Assembly: GCA_041738505.1 (NCBI GenBank)
Contig: JBGSPQ010000006.1
Coordinates: forward strand, 1 to 41,175
Source of the DNA: JBGSPQ01 sp041738505
Lineage (GTDB): Bacteria > Patescibacteriota > Gracilibacteria > UBA1369
DNA length: 41,175 bases
Direction of reading: 5' to 3'
The number at the start of each line of letters is the position of its first letter. Within the stretch, counting starts at the first letter, position 1. Below are positions 6,627-15,053 of this stretch, in pieces. The translations under genes were made by a program, and so were the position numbers. Below the pieces are notes generated by a model, which had not been told where the DNA came from, did not search any database, and saw nothing but the letters and a program-made list of their open reading frames with translations.

Positions 6627-9600
6627 TCAATCCCAGCGTAGATCATGTAGATCTGATTCTATGTCTTCACGCTTAGCTTGGCTTTCATAAGATTCAGCAA
6701 TAGAGCGAAGTATTTTTGCTGTGCGAGGCCATTTTGCTTTAATCGTTTCGCTCATTTTTTTGTACTTTTCTTCAAGGACTCGCTCTTGCTTACCACCATC
6801 ATTGAGACTTCTTGAGACAACACCACGACTATTATGAATTTCGTTCTCGATATGGCGATCAATGGTCTCATTATTTAGAAGTTCTATAAGGTTACGGACG
6901 ACAATATGAGGCCAAGCACCATCCACATCAGCGGGAGCGTGCGCTAACATAAAACCAATCTCTAAATCACCACCTATCACATAGCCAGTTTCCTCACATT
7001 TTTTACGCGCTGCCTCAACCCAATTGGTCAAGTTTGTTTCATCAAGCGAACCATCATCTTTAGCTCCTGGTATTTGATACCAAGAATTTAAAACCTCGCG
7101 CGCTACCCTTCCTCTCCTTTCGGCCATTTCTTTATCCTCTGCGGCTCGAGTAGGATCTGGTGAATGATCATCCCGTTTATATATGAATGTAATAAGTTGG
7201 GCAAAAAACTGAGGATCTTTTTGTAAGACGCGATGAAGCGCCATTGGTGAAGAGGTATAGCGTTTAAGTTCATTAAATAAAGCGGCGAATGGCCACTCTA
7301 GCTTTGCCATTTCTTCTATTGATAGTTCGTTTTTTTCGTACAACTGGTTAAATACATGTCCCAAGTGAAATTCGTCCATTACTCCAGTTTGAAGTTTCTT
7401 ATCTTCAATCATCAAAAGTTCTTGAAGTAGTCGTTGGAGTAGTGCACTGGAAATGGAAACTTGAGGATCACCGGCAATTTGAAGTGCTATCTCTGGTCGT
7501 TTAGCGTCCAGTAACTTTTCGACAGCAATCGACGTGTCGTCTGCCTTATTGTCACGTGAAAATCCGCTAGCTTGTCTCCAATATGCGGTTTCAACATCTT
7601 TGCCGTGTGCAGCGACGGCCGTCCAAGTAGATTTTCCCTCTGGCAAGCCAAAGTACATCAAGGCACATGCTTCTGCAGAATAATTAAATTTCTTTTTCAT
7701 TTGATCTATCTGCTTATCTATCCAGTTTGGCCCAACTGCCTCAACACGGCCATTGGCATATCCGCGCATAAGAATTGGCATATCAATGACATGTGGCAAT
7801 AAGGCATGTAATATGGCACTATCCTCTTTTTCATCAATCACTGCTTTAGCAAGGGAATATCCTAAAATACCTGGATACTGAATAGTGCTGGCAAACTTAA
7901 GGATTGCATCTAAAGGGGCTTGATCAAGAACTATTCGTGCTGCATTTTGTTGTGCAATTTTGATAGCTGTATCTTTGGCATCATATTGTTTTGGCTCTCC
8001 CTCTGGCAATCGTGGCCATGGAGTACTTAACAGCCACCCTACACGCTCAATTACATCGGTCGGCATAAATTTTTCTAAGACGTGATTAAGAGCTGGCACT
8101 TGTTTGCGACGTTCTTCATCTCCATAGCTATTTATCCAATTCAAAGCCTCTCGGATGTGCTGAAGCAGTTTTGCACGCTCGTCTTTTGAAAAAGTGGAGG
8201 GATCTATTTTTTTCAGAACCTCAAGTAATTTTTCCCGTATATCATCTGGTAATCGTGTAAATTCCTCAGTAGAAGCTACAATATTTTCTTTTAAGACTGC
8301 CAAATCACTTAACTTTGGGAGAAAAGCAGTTAGATATTTTCGATGACTTTCATTGTCTTCCGGCTCCAATCCTCTACGATTACCACCCGCATCACGCCAA
8401 CGAAATCGATGGGATTCAGTAAAACTTCCTGGTACATAATAACTTTGAGAAAACTCCCATACCTTTTTTGGAAATTTAGCAGTCAGTGAATCTAACGCAA
8501 CAAGTCGTTGTTCAGGCGTAGCATATGTTTGTGGAAAGCGCGGCAAAAAGACATCTTTAATACTATTTATTGCTCGATTGCTCCACCGGCCACCGGGATC
8601 TATATTGGCTAACTCTGCTAGAACATTTATAGCTCGAGCAAAATATTCAGTGCTCCACACTATACTTTCAAGCGCCCAAAGAAGGCCGGAATGATGACAT
8701 TCTCCAAATACCCCTTCTCCATCTTTCATTAACTCTTGGAAGATTGTTGGGTTGTTTTTGATAACTTGCTCTATCACCTCCATAAATGCGTCAGGTGCGG
8801 CCTCTGAAAGCAGAGCTGTTGCATCTTTTATTGAAGCCCATGCATCCCATTTGTCCGCTTTGGAAAATACCTCATTTACAACCAGATCTGCAAACGCTTG
8901 AGTGGAGAGAATATTCGGAGATCGATTGCCATAAACAGCGAGAAGTACCAGTGATTCAACAAGACCAGTGCGAAGCCATTCAGAATATGGGTTTGATTTT
9001 CCATATATGGCAGCCGCCCATCGTTTCTCTGCTTCCAATTCATATTTAGGATCTGTTTTTGTAAGAACACCTAACAAAGATTGTTTAAAAATTTTTAAGT
9101 AATCTTGCGTAAGATGTTGCGAGAGAAGAAACCATGAATCCAATGGTGATTTGATCATCCAAACGTTACCAACTTTGCGTATTGGAGAATCGTCAACAGA
9201 TAAAAATGGGATAAGCTCTTTAATAAAATTCTCATAGCTCATACCGGAAAGGTTTTCGATCACTTGTCGATCACCATCTTTTTGTTCGTCCCATGCGTTG
9301 GCAAATAAAACTGGTATCAATATACGAGCTGATGCAGCATTTGCCCATGATGGGGCACTGACAGCACTGGATTGAAATAAATGTCGACGAAGTACCGGAA
9401 TACTCCGTCCAGAATCGCGTGCCATTCGTTGGGCATCACTTTCCGATAAACCACTTTCATGTAAAATCTTTTCTACGACACTACGATGAGGTCGAGCTAG
9501 CCGAAGAATATCTCTAAGGCCAATAACGGTTGCATCCATGCTTATAAATACATGGTGGCCTTTTGCAACGGCGGCATGAGCTGCATTGATACATTCACCC

Positions 9601-10421
9601 GGGCAAGCAATAATAAGTGGATAGTTTTGAAAAGCTTGAGTTAATTGCCTTAGTTCACCAATATTCTCAACAATGATACACCGAGACAATGCCTGTTCTC
9701 TTTCAGTTTCATGAAGTGTAGCAATAGCCGCAAACAGAAAAGCAAAAGCTTCTTCTGGATGATCCCCTTGCACTTCAAGTGTCTTAGGTGGGTCGAACAT
9801 CCATTTCTGAATTGCTTCCGCATCACTTGTACGTCCGCCTATCACAAGAGCTGGTGTCATTACTGGCTTTGTTCCTATAGACCATTCTTCCCAAAACGCC
9901 TCAAGATCTCGAATGCCATTTGAGACAACTTTACCGATCTTACGGGCAAACCATAAGCCAACGGCTGGCGTAGTAGCAAGCCATTGCTCCAATCCATCAG
10001 CCGCAATAACTTTGACATCTTTCCATTTCTTAGTCGCTTGTTTCACGCTTTGCCAATTTGTACGTTTCGGAAAGGATCGTGGAGTAACAAAAACAAACGT
10101 CGTCTCATTGAGTACCATTCCTAATGGATTATCACTTCGCTTTTTATATTCTTTGTCTGCTTTTGTTTGGGCTGATTTTTCAGTTCCAATTTCCCACCCG
10201 GAATGGCCGCTTGGAAAAAATGGTGAAACAAAGGGCGTCTTAAGACGGCCATCCCACCCGCCATTTGCAACGCTATCACCACTAGGAAAATCAAACTCGT
10301 TAATAACATTGGCGGTATGAGCTAAAATAAGACGACGTACTAACTCCGGCAATGTATCCTGACATTGCCTTTGCTTTGTGTTCGCCCAATTCGTGATGTC
10401 GCTAGCGTTAATCCACTTCAT
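6627..10421 (-). CDS. Giant defence-type protein: Mrr-like nuclease domain, STAND-like core without P-loop, helical repeats
   Basis: A 1264-residue protein convergent with the restriction endonuclease (stops 1 nt apart). Residues 1-165 look like a restriction-like PD-(D/E)xK fold: FPSGDSVANGGWDG with Asp57, then SGWEIGTEK with Glu77 and Lys82, then TTFVFVTPR. Residues 190-350 resemble the NTPase part of a STAND sensor: LVIGGR, a strand at 214-218, helix, strand CIIVENIG, strand LIIACPG, and a winged-helix-like segment 308-348 ending SGRSIPVLRRHL. However, the place of the P-loop reads VQGDHPEEAF, with no GxxxxGK[ST]. From 350 to the end it is helical, TPR-like, without signal peptide or membrane segment. 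I infer phage sensing by the C-terminal part and DNA cleavage by the N-terminal part. No characterised homologue comes to mind. Confidence 0.7.
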   Translation of the reverse strand: MKWINASDITNWANTKQRQCQDTLPELVRRLILAHTANVINEFDFPSGDSVANGGWDGRLKTPFVSPFFPSGHSGWEIGTEKSAQTKADKEYKKRSDNPLGMVLNETTFVFVTPRSFPKRTNWQSVKQATKKWKDVKVIAADGLEQWLATTPAVGLWFARKIGKVVSNGIRDLEAFWEEWSIGTKPVMTPALVIGGRTSDAEAIQKWMFDPPKTLEVQGDHPEEAFAFLFAAIATLHETEREQALSRCIIVENIGELRQLTQAFQNYPLIIACPGECINAAHAAVAKGHHVFISMDATVIGLRDILRLARPHRSVVEKILHESGLSESDAQRMARDSGRSIPVLRRHLFQSSAVSAPSWANAASARILIPVLFANAWDEQKDGDRQVIENLSGMSYENFIKELIPFLSVDDSPIRKVGNVWMIKSPLDSWFLLSQHLTQDYLKIFKQSLLGVLTKTDPKYELEAEKRWAAAIYGKSNPYSEWLRTGLVESLVLLAVYGNRSPNILSTQAFADLVVNEVFSKADKWDAWASIKDATALLSEAAPDAFMEVIEQVIKNNPTIFQELMKDGEGVFGECHHSGLLWALESIVWSTEYFARAINVLAELANIDPGGRWSNRAINSIKDVFLPRFPQTYATPEQRLVALDSLTAKFPKKVWEFSQSYYVPGSFTESHRFRWRDAGGNRRGLEPEDNESHRKYLTAFLPKLSDLAVLKENIVASTEEFTRLPDDIREKLLEVLKKIDPSTFSKDERAKLLQHIREALNWINSYGDEERRKQVPALNHVLEKFMPTDVIERVGWLLSTPWPRLPEGEPKQYDAKDTAIKIAQQNAARIVLDQAPLDAILKFASTIQYPGILGYSLAKAVIDEKEDSAILHALLPHVIDMPILMRGYANGRVEAVGPNWIDKQIDQMKKKFNYSAEACALMYFGLPEGKSTWTAVAAHGKDVETAYWRQASGFSRDNKADDTSIAVEKLLDAKRPEIALQIAGDPQVSISSALLQRLLQELLMIEDKKLQTGVMDEFHLGHVFNQLYEKNELSIEEMAKLEWPFAALFNELKRYTSSPMALHRVLQKDPQFFAQLITFIYKRDDHSPDPTRAAEDKEMAERRGRVAREVLNSWYQIPGAKDDGSLDETNLTNWVEAARKKCEETGYVIGGDLEIGFMLAHAPADVDGAWPHIVVRNLIELLNNETIDRHIENEIHNSRGVVSRSLNDGGKQERVLEEKYKKMSETIKAKWPRTAKILRSIAESYESQAKREDIESDLHDLRWD

Positions 10422-10429
10422 ATTTTTAT

Positions 10430-10435
10430 ATTATA
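10430..10435 (-). promoter_or_regulatory. -10 box of the giant defence gene, near-leaderless
   Basis: A perfect TATAAT on the minus strand ends 9 nt from the ATG at 10421, so the predicted start leaves a leader of about 2 nt. No good -35 is seen. A short inverted repeat (GCACT and AGTGC with an 11-nt gap, about 10446-10466) lies upstream. Confidence 0.55.
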
Positions 10436-10576
10436 TCCCTGACTGGCACTCAGCTTAGCCCAGTGCTAATTCATTTACAAGACAATAAATGTAGTAAAGG
10501 GCATGGACAAATAATCACTACTCCGGCTGTACAGAAATTTGGGCTTTTGGTTCTAGAACTATCGACATTTCAACAT

Positions 10577-10807
10577 TTACCTCTCCACAAACCCCTCCAC
10601 CATTTCCGAATGATCCTTCAGCCAGATAAACGACCCCAAAAACTCCTCCTCCAAAAACCTCCAACTTACCCGATACCATTTTTCAGACTCATCTTCCAAA
10701 ATCTCCGAAAAAGTCTTATGATCAGATAAATTAGACCATTTGGTCGGCGGTTCGAACTCTAACCTTTTGCTTTGCGGTTCAACTCGTTCCAATGAGCACC
10801 CCACCAT
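10577..10807 (-). CDS. Possible small protein of unknown function
   Basis: This is the best coding candidate in the otherwise empty 400-nt gap 10422-10822. The ATG at 10807 gives 76 residues, acidic and Trp/Glu-rich, starting MVGCSLERVEP and ending MVEGFVER, with five Trp. Codon use resembles the backbone genes. It has no recognised domain, signal peptide or membrane segment. A further in-frame start at 10843 would overlap the divergent DoxX-like gene. It may equally be the degraded tail of a larger gene at the right edge of the defence island. Confidence 0.35.
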   Translation of the reverse strand: MVGCSLERVEPQSKRLEFEPPTKWSNLSDHKTFSEILEDESEKWYRVSWRFLEEEFLGSFIWLKDHSEMVEGFVER

Positions 10808-10822
10808 GTACCCCTCAATTCC

Positions 10823-11251
10823 ATGAAACCAACCGTTAAACAAGCTGAATGGACCGGGAGAATCGCTCTGGCGATTGTATTCGGCTGGTTTGGCGCTTTA
10901 AAGCTGATTGGATTAAGTCCGGCTGGCGGCCTTGTGGAGTCGCTGTTGAATTTGACTCTGCCGTTTATTCGTTTTAGTGATTTTATTATTTTTCTGGGTG
11001 TATGGGAGACGTTAATTGGCGTGTTGTTTCTTTTTCCCCGGCTCACCCGATTCGCTTTCTGGCTGATGATGGTGCAGATGTTCACGACTTTCGGGCCGCT
11101 GGTTTTTCTGCCTGCGGTTTCCTGGCAAAGTTTTGCGGTGCCCACAATAGAGGGTCAGTACATTATTAAAAACGTGGTTCTTGTCGCCCTTGCTTTTGCA
11201 GTGCTGACTTTTTGGGAGGGAAACGACACCAAAGGCAAATCAAAAGGATAA
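10823..11251 (+). CDS. DoxX-like four-helix membrane protein
   Basis: A 142-residue integral membrane protein with four predicted helices (about 10-30, 55-75, 78-100 and 112-130). The segments RIALAIVFGWFGALKLIG, FLGVWETLIGVLFLFPR and IEGQYIIKNVVLVALAF follow the DoxX/DUF417 pattern, including a conserved Glu in the second helix and a Lys-Asn before the fourth. Family members are linked to redox or thiol-stress functions in some bacteria, but the substrate here is unknown. It stands alone on its strand. Confidence 0.75.
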   Translation: MKPTVKQAEWTGRIALAIVFGWFGALKLIGLSPAGGLVESLLNLTLPFIRFSDFIIFLGVWETLIGVLFLFPRLTRFAFWLMMVQMFTTFGPLVFLPAVSWQSFAVPTIEGQYIIKNVVLVALAFAVLTFWEGNDTKGKSKG

Positions 11252-11279
11252 ACGGATCCGATTATAAGAATTTCAATTT

Positions 11280-11693
11280 TTAATCTTTTTGCATATCGCA
11301 AAACGCAATCATGGCATCGTGCATAAACTGCGCAAAGCCGGGGCTGTATTTTTCAAAATAGGCTGTAAAACGCTCATCGGCTACATACATCTCCGCCAGT
11401 CCGCGGTATAATTCAAGATTTGGCGTGTAAAAATTGGCCAGATGCCGGTAATGTCTGTCAACAAAATCCTGAACCTCCTTACTTTTTACGTCATTCCCCA
11501 TCAGTCCGGTACCTTCCTTTAAAATCGCGTCCCCCTCCTCTTTGATTTTCGCCCACTCCGCTTTGGACATTTTGTTCATTTTTTCCGCGGATTCCCTGTA
11601 CTCGGGCGTGTTGCCCCATCGTTGCTCCGCCTCTTTGGTTAGTTTATCGACTTCTTCTTTGCTCAGATTGTCATAAAGTTCATGTTCATTCAT
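11280..11693 (-). CDS. Stand-alone TipAS-type antibiotic-recognition domain protein
   Basis: A 137-residue helical protein matching the ligand-binding domain of TipA-like MerR regulators: YDNLSKEEVDKLTKEAEQRWG near the start, then MSKAEWAKI, HYRHLANFYTPNLELYRGLAEMYVADERF and a C-terminal FAQFMHDAMIAFC. The usual N-terminal MerR helix-turn-helix is absent, so it cannot bind DNA by itself. TipAS domains trap thiopeptide antibiotics; whether this one does is unknown. The ATG at 11693 is chosen. A TTG at 11741, preceded by a GGAGG run that is only Arg codons of the upstream gene, would add 16 residues and overlap that gene. It is probably co-transcribed with the U32 gene. Confidence 0.75.
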   Translation of the reverse strand: MNEHELYDNLSKEEVDKLTKEAEQRWGNTPEYRESAEKMNKMSKAEWAKIKEEGDAILKEGTGLMGNDVKSKEVQDFVDRHYRHLANFYTPNLELYRGLAEMYVADERFTAYFEKYSPGFAQFMHDAMIAFCDMQKD

Positions 11694-11724
11694 GGGTGGT
11701 GTGTTGTTAATGCTCTGATATTTA

Positions 11725-12990
11725 TCACTGCGCTTCCGCAATCCTCCTCCTCACTATCGTTCCCGCGGGGACTTCTTGGGGCAGTTCTATGAAAACAGCG
11801 TCTTTTTGGCCGGGGTGAACGGTTTTTACCGATTGGCCGTAGGGATTGATGAATTCCTTGATGGTGGCCGTAAACTCAGTGTCGGGAGTCATGATTTCCA
11901 CTTCCACGGGCGCGTCCAGACGGCCTTTTACCTCCATTTTGGCGTGATTTTTGGCTTCATCCGCCATAATCCCGGCCGCCGCCAAATCCCCTTCATTCGT
12001 CTCCCTGATTATTCCCATAAATTCATACGTCTGTTTGGAGATTCGCTTTTCGTACTGCTGGGCTTTTTCGCGCGGGTTATCTATCAAAAACCCCGGAATG
12101 AATCCCCTGTTGGAGGTTTTGGCCAGCTCGTCAAAAAGCGACTCGTCAAAGGGTCTGCCCGCCTCCATGTCTTCTATGGCTCTGCGGTAGGTTTTGGCCA
12201 CGGTGGCGGCGTAGTAGGGCGTTTTGTTGCGCCCCTCCACCTTAAAACTGCAGACGCCCGCGTCCTTTAAATCCTTTAAATACTCAATCAGGCACAAATC
12301 CTTTGAACTCATAATGTAGGAGCCGTGCTCGTCCTCTTCAATCGGCATAAACTGCCCGGGGCGCTCCTCTTCCTCCAGCGCGTAAACCTTGTATTTCCAG
12401 CGACAGCTATGGGCGCAGGTGCCCTGATTGGCGTCGCGATAAGTCATGTAATTGGAAAGCAGACAGCGGCCGGAATAAGCCATGCAGATGGATCCGTGCA
12501 CAAAAAACTCCAGTTCCAGTCCGGGATTTTTTTCGTGGATTTCTTTGACTTCTTTGAGCGAGATTTCGCGCGAAAGGATGATGCGTTCAATCCCCTGCTT
12601 ATGCCAAAATTGCGCCGAGGCCCAGTTGACGTTATTCTGCTGGACGGAAAGGTGAATGGGGATTTCGGGGCAGATTTCTTTGCTTAGCATGATCACTCCC
12701 GGATCGGCGATGATGAAGGCGTCGGGCTTTAGATCGGCCAGGGGGCGGAGCGCTTTTTGCAGTGCGGGAATTTTGTAATTGCGGGGATAAATGTTGAGAG
12801 TAAGGTAGATTTTCTTGTTCAGAGATTTGGCGTAGTCCACCGCCTCTTTAACGGACTCAATGGAAAACATGTTTTCCCGCGCGCGCAGAGAAAAAACGGG
12901 CACGCCGGCATACACGGCATCGGCGCCGTACTGAAAGGCAATCTTAAGTTTTTCCATATCCCCGGCGGGGAGGAGTAGTTCGGGCTTCAT
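11725..12990 (-). CDS. trhP: U32-family tRNA hydroxylation protein (TrhP/YegQ-like)
   Basis: A 421-residue protein with the U32 signature ELEFFVHGSICMAYSGRCLLS (Cys169, Cys176), followed by TCAHSCRWKY (Cys192, Cys196) and a further Cys near 233, candidates for the Fe-S ligands of this family. The N-terminal half is a TIM-barrel-like repeat (ELLLPAGDMEKLKIAFQYGADAVY begins it). The length matches TrhP, which makes 5-hydroxyuridine at tRNA position 34 together with prephenate-derived chemistry; RlhA is a longer relative acting on 23S rRNA. Its need for Fe-S clusters fits the SUF operon in the same window. A possible extended -10 (TGGTATAAC, 13027-13032) lies about 37 nt upstream. Confidence 0.82.
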   Translation of the reverse strand: MKPELLLPAGDMEKLKIAFQYGADAVYAGVPVFSLRARENMFSIESVKEAVDYAKSLNKKIYLTLNIYPRNYKIPALQKALRPLADLKPDAFIIADPGVIMLSKEICPEIPIHLSVQQNNVNWASAQFWHKQGIERIILSREISLKEVKEIHEKNPGLELEFFVHGSICMAYSGRCLLSNYMTYRDANQGTCAHSCRWKYKVYALEEEERPGQFMPIEEDEHGSYIMSSKDLCLIEYLKDLKDAGVCSFKVEGRNKTPYYAATVAKTYRRAIEDMEAGRPFDESLFDELAKTSNRGFIPGFLIDNPREKAQQYEKRISKQTYEFMGIIRETNEGDLAAAGIMADEAKNHAKMEVKGRLDAPVEVEIMTPDTEFTATIKEFINPYGQSVKTVHPGQKDAVFIELPQEVPAGTIVRRRIAEAQ

Positions 12991-13099
12991 ATAAATTCAA
13001 CATCCGACTTCTAGAGATCGGGTCTTGTTATACCAGAATATTGGAATTTTGAAAAACGAAAGGCAAAGGCTGAAGAATAGCCAAAGTCCAAATCCCAAT

Positions 13100-14077
13100 T
13101 TACATAACCTGCACCGCGCCGCGACCGCGAAGGTCAGAGACCCGATTACCCGGACTCGCCCAATCGAAGTCAACCCCGCGGTTGCCCGGACCGAAACGAC
13201 CGAGGGTAACTTGTCTTATGCTTGTCTTATTCTCTTGATTAAATATTGTTGAATTTTGCTGCGGTTTTCCATAGAAATCAAGAATGTGTTTTTCGGGATC
13301 AGCCTCTCCTTTCTGTTTTGCCTCTTCATAAGCGCGGAGCGATTGTTGCATTGCAGCGGCATACTGGGTGTCGCTAATAAGGCGCATGTCGTTATCGCGG
13401 AAATATTTTTCACAGGTTCTTAGTTGTTCGTCGTTGCGCTGTTCACCGGGCTTCTGACCGGGAACAATAGGGGGATACTGCACCATATCCGCAATACATA
13501 CGCTGACTTTTCCGGGTCTGCCCGACCATTTATGTTTTTTTTCAAAAAATGCTTCCTTCTGGTTATCGTAATGACGATTCGCGTTCATGGCGTCTGTCAT
13601 CTCCACAAAAGATTTGTCCGGAACGATTATCAAGCCCGGTTTGCCCATAATGGTGGCTATTTTTTGCAGTTTTTCCGGGCCCAATGCAATCAGATTTTTG
13701 ATGATTTCTTTGCGCGGGGGGACTTTTACTTTCGGATCCAGCTCTTTGGCGGTGGCGACAGATTCCAGGTAATTTTCCACACTCACCATTTCCAGCAATT
13801 TTTCCTGTAATTTTTTGTTTTGAGCGGCGTCGGGGGAAAGGGTGAGGCGGTTAACAATTTGTTGATACTTAAAAGCCGTACCAAAATCTTTTTGCAGTTC
13901 CATAACCAGCGGCTTGATTTCGTTAAAGAGAACCCGGCAACGGGTGAATGAAGTTTCGCGAATCTTGGGGTTTTCTTTGGCGAATACTAGAGCGTCTTTG
14001 TACATTTGCAGGAATTCCGCGTGTAATATCCGAATAAGTCGTAACTTTCTATGCCATTTTTCGCAGTTTTCGTTCAT
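13100..14077 (-). CDS. Cytoplasmic protein of unknown function
   Basis: A 325-residue protein with no signal peptide or membrane helix and no domain I recognise. The first half is helical and charged (LHAEFLQMYKDALVFAKENP, then LQEKLLEMVSVENYLE). The middle contains LIALGPEKLQKIATIMGKPGLIIVPDKSF. The C-terminal half is Gly/Pro/Asn-rich (KWSGRPGKVSVCIAD, PGNRGVDFDWASPGNRVSDLRGRG). It is transcribed alone from a promoter with a perfect -10 at 14104-14109. It may be specific to this lineage. Confidence 0.7.
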   Translation of the reverse strand: MNENCEKWHRKLRLIRILHAEFLQMYKDALVFAKENPKIRETSFTRCRVLFNEIKPLVMELQKDFGTAFKYQQIVNRLTLSPDAAQNKKLQEKLLEMVSVENYLESVATAKELDPKVKVPPRKEIIKNLIALGPEKLQKIATIMGKPGLIIVPDKSFVEMTDAMNANRHYDNQKEAFFEKKHKWSGRPGKVSVCIADMVQYPPIVPGQKPGEQRNDEQLRTCEKYFRDNDMRLISDTQYAAAMQQSLRAYEEAKQKGEADPEKHILDFYGKPQQNSTIFNQENKTSIRQVTLGRFGPGNRGVDFDWASPGNRVSDLRGRGAVQVM

Positions 14078-14079
14078 AG

Positions 14080-14092
14080 TTCACCGGGTGAA
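14080..14092. promoter_or_regulatory. 13-bp palindrome in the leader of the unknown gene
   Basis: TTCACC-G-GGTGAA is a perfect palindrome 2 nt before the ATG at 14077 and just downstream of the predicted start near 14097. It could be an operator or a hairpin controlling translation. Confidence 0.4.
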
Positions 14093-14103
14093 TTGTTCTT
14101 TAA

Positions 14104-14109
14104 ATTATA
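14104..14109 (-). promoter_or_regulatory. -10 box of the 13100-14077 gene
   Basis: A perfect TATAAT on the minus strand predicts transcription from about 14097, giving a 20-nt leader. The -35 is not well conserved. Confidence 0.5.
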
Positions 14110-14141
14110 TCAGTTTTTGCCTGATTTGACTATTTGGCAAC

Positions 14142-14173
14142 CAACCTTCCACGTTGGTTAATGTGGAAGGTTG
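14142..14173. repeat. 11-bp inverted repeat upstream of thyA
   Basis: CAACCTTCCAC (14142-14152) and GTGGAAGGTTG (14163-14173) are perfectly complementary with a 10-nt loop. No T tract follows on either strand, so it is not a terminator. It lies 45 nt upstream of the thyA -10, between two divergent genes. Confidence 0.6.
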
Positions 14174-14217
14174 AATTGGCGATTATTTTCTTTTCTGGAT
14201 TTGGCGGCGTGTTTTGT

Positions 14218-14223
14218 TATAAT
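14218..14223 (+). promoter_or_regulatory. thyA -10 box, leaderless start
   Basis: A perfect TATAAT ends 7 nt before the A of the thyA ATG at 14230, so transcription should begin at the start codon itself. No -35 consensus is found at normal spacing. Confidence 0.6.
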
Positions 14224-14229
14224 CGGATC

Positions 14230-15042
14230 ATGAAACAATATCTTAGTCTTATTGAGGAAGTTCTGCGCGATGGCGTGGAAAAGAAAGATCGCACGGGGGT
14301 GGGGACGATTTCCATTTTCGGGGCACAGAGGAAGTATGATTTGCGGGAGGGTTTTCCGCTTTTGACGACTAAAAAGGTGCTTTTTTCGGCGGTTTTGTAT
14401 GAACTTTTGTGGTTTTTGCGCGGGGCAACGAATATCAATGATGATTTGACCCAGCACACCCCCATTTGGAACGCCTGGGCGGATGAAAACGGTGATTTGG
14501 GACCGATTTATGGCTATCAGTGGAGAAAATGGGAGTGTTTTGAGCCGGTGGGTTCGGGCAAGTACAAAAAATCCCATATAGACCAGATTGCGGAAGTAAT
14601 AGACATGATTAAGAACAATCCGGATTCGCGCAGGATTATTGTGAGCGCCTGGAATGTGGCGGACGTGCCGCGGATGAAACTGCCCCCCTGCCATGCGTTT
14701 TTTCAATTATATGTGGTGAACGGACGGCTGGATTTACATCTTTACCAAAGGAGCGCGGACGTGGCGCTGGGTGTGCCTTTTAACATTGCCAGTTACGCCA
14801 CTCTGCTGATGATGATTGCGCAGGAATGCAATCTGTCTCCGGGCGTTTTTACTCATACCACAGGCGACACTCACATTTACACCAACCATGTGGAAGGTTT
14901 AAAGGAACAGCTTAAGCGAACTCCAAAGAAACTTCCCGAATTGATTATCGCCAAAAAGCCGTTTGATGAGCTGAAGTTTGAAGACTTTGAAATCCGCAAT
15001 TACGAGCACGATTCGTTCATTAAATTCCCGATTGCGGTATAA
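14230..15042 (+). CDS. thyA: Thymidylate synthase ThyA
   Basis: A 270-residue enzyme (the family is usually about 264) that converts dUMP to dTMP using methylene-tetrahydrofolate. Visible family marks are RTGVGTISIFG near the N terminus, ELLWFLRG, the nucleophile Cys154 in LPPCHAFFQLYV, YQRSADVALGVPFNIASYA, and HIYTNHVEGLKEQL. The ATG at 14230 matches the normal N terminus (MKQYLSLIEEVLRDG); the frame remains open upstream but that part is unlike ThyA and contains the promoter. It produces dihydrofolate, which the next gene (folA) recycles. Confidence 0.97.
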   Translation: MKQYLSLIEEVLRDGVEKKDRTGVGTISIFGAQRKYDLREGFPLLTTKKVLFSAVLYELLWFLRGATNINDDLTQHTPIWNAWADENGDLGPIYGYQWRKWECFEPVGSGKYKKSHIDQIAEVIDMIKNNPDSRRIIVSAWNVADVPRMKLPPCHAFFQLYVVNGRLDLHLYQRSADVALGVPFNIASYATLLMMIAQECNLSPGVFTHTTGDTHIYTNHVEGLKEQLKRTPKKLPELIIAKKPFDELKFEDFEIRNYEHDSFIKFPIAV

Positions 15043-15053
15043 TAATTTTAGGA

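Noticed and set aside
9913..10320. Plus-strand frame of 135 codons opposite the giant defence gene
   Set aside because: It is a shadow of the minus-strand gene, which has coherent domains in this region.
6627..10421. Canonical Avs-type STAND NTPase
   Set aside because: No Walker A or clear Walker B sequence is present, so the protein cannot be called an ordinary Avs sensor.
10463..10729. Plus-strand 88-codon frame in the gap before the DoxX-like gene
   Set aside because: Its composition (many Leu, Gln, Pro, His) is that of an antisense shadow. The minus-strand frame 10577-10807 looks more protein-like.
14134..14229. N-terminal extension of thyA
   Set aside because: The extra 32 residues do not resemble ThyA and cover the inverted repeat and the TATAAT box.
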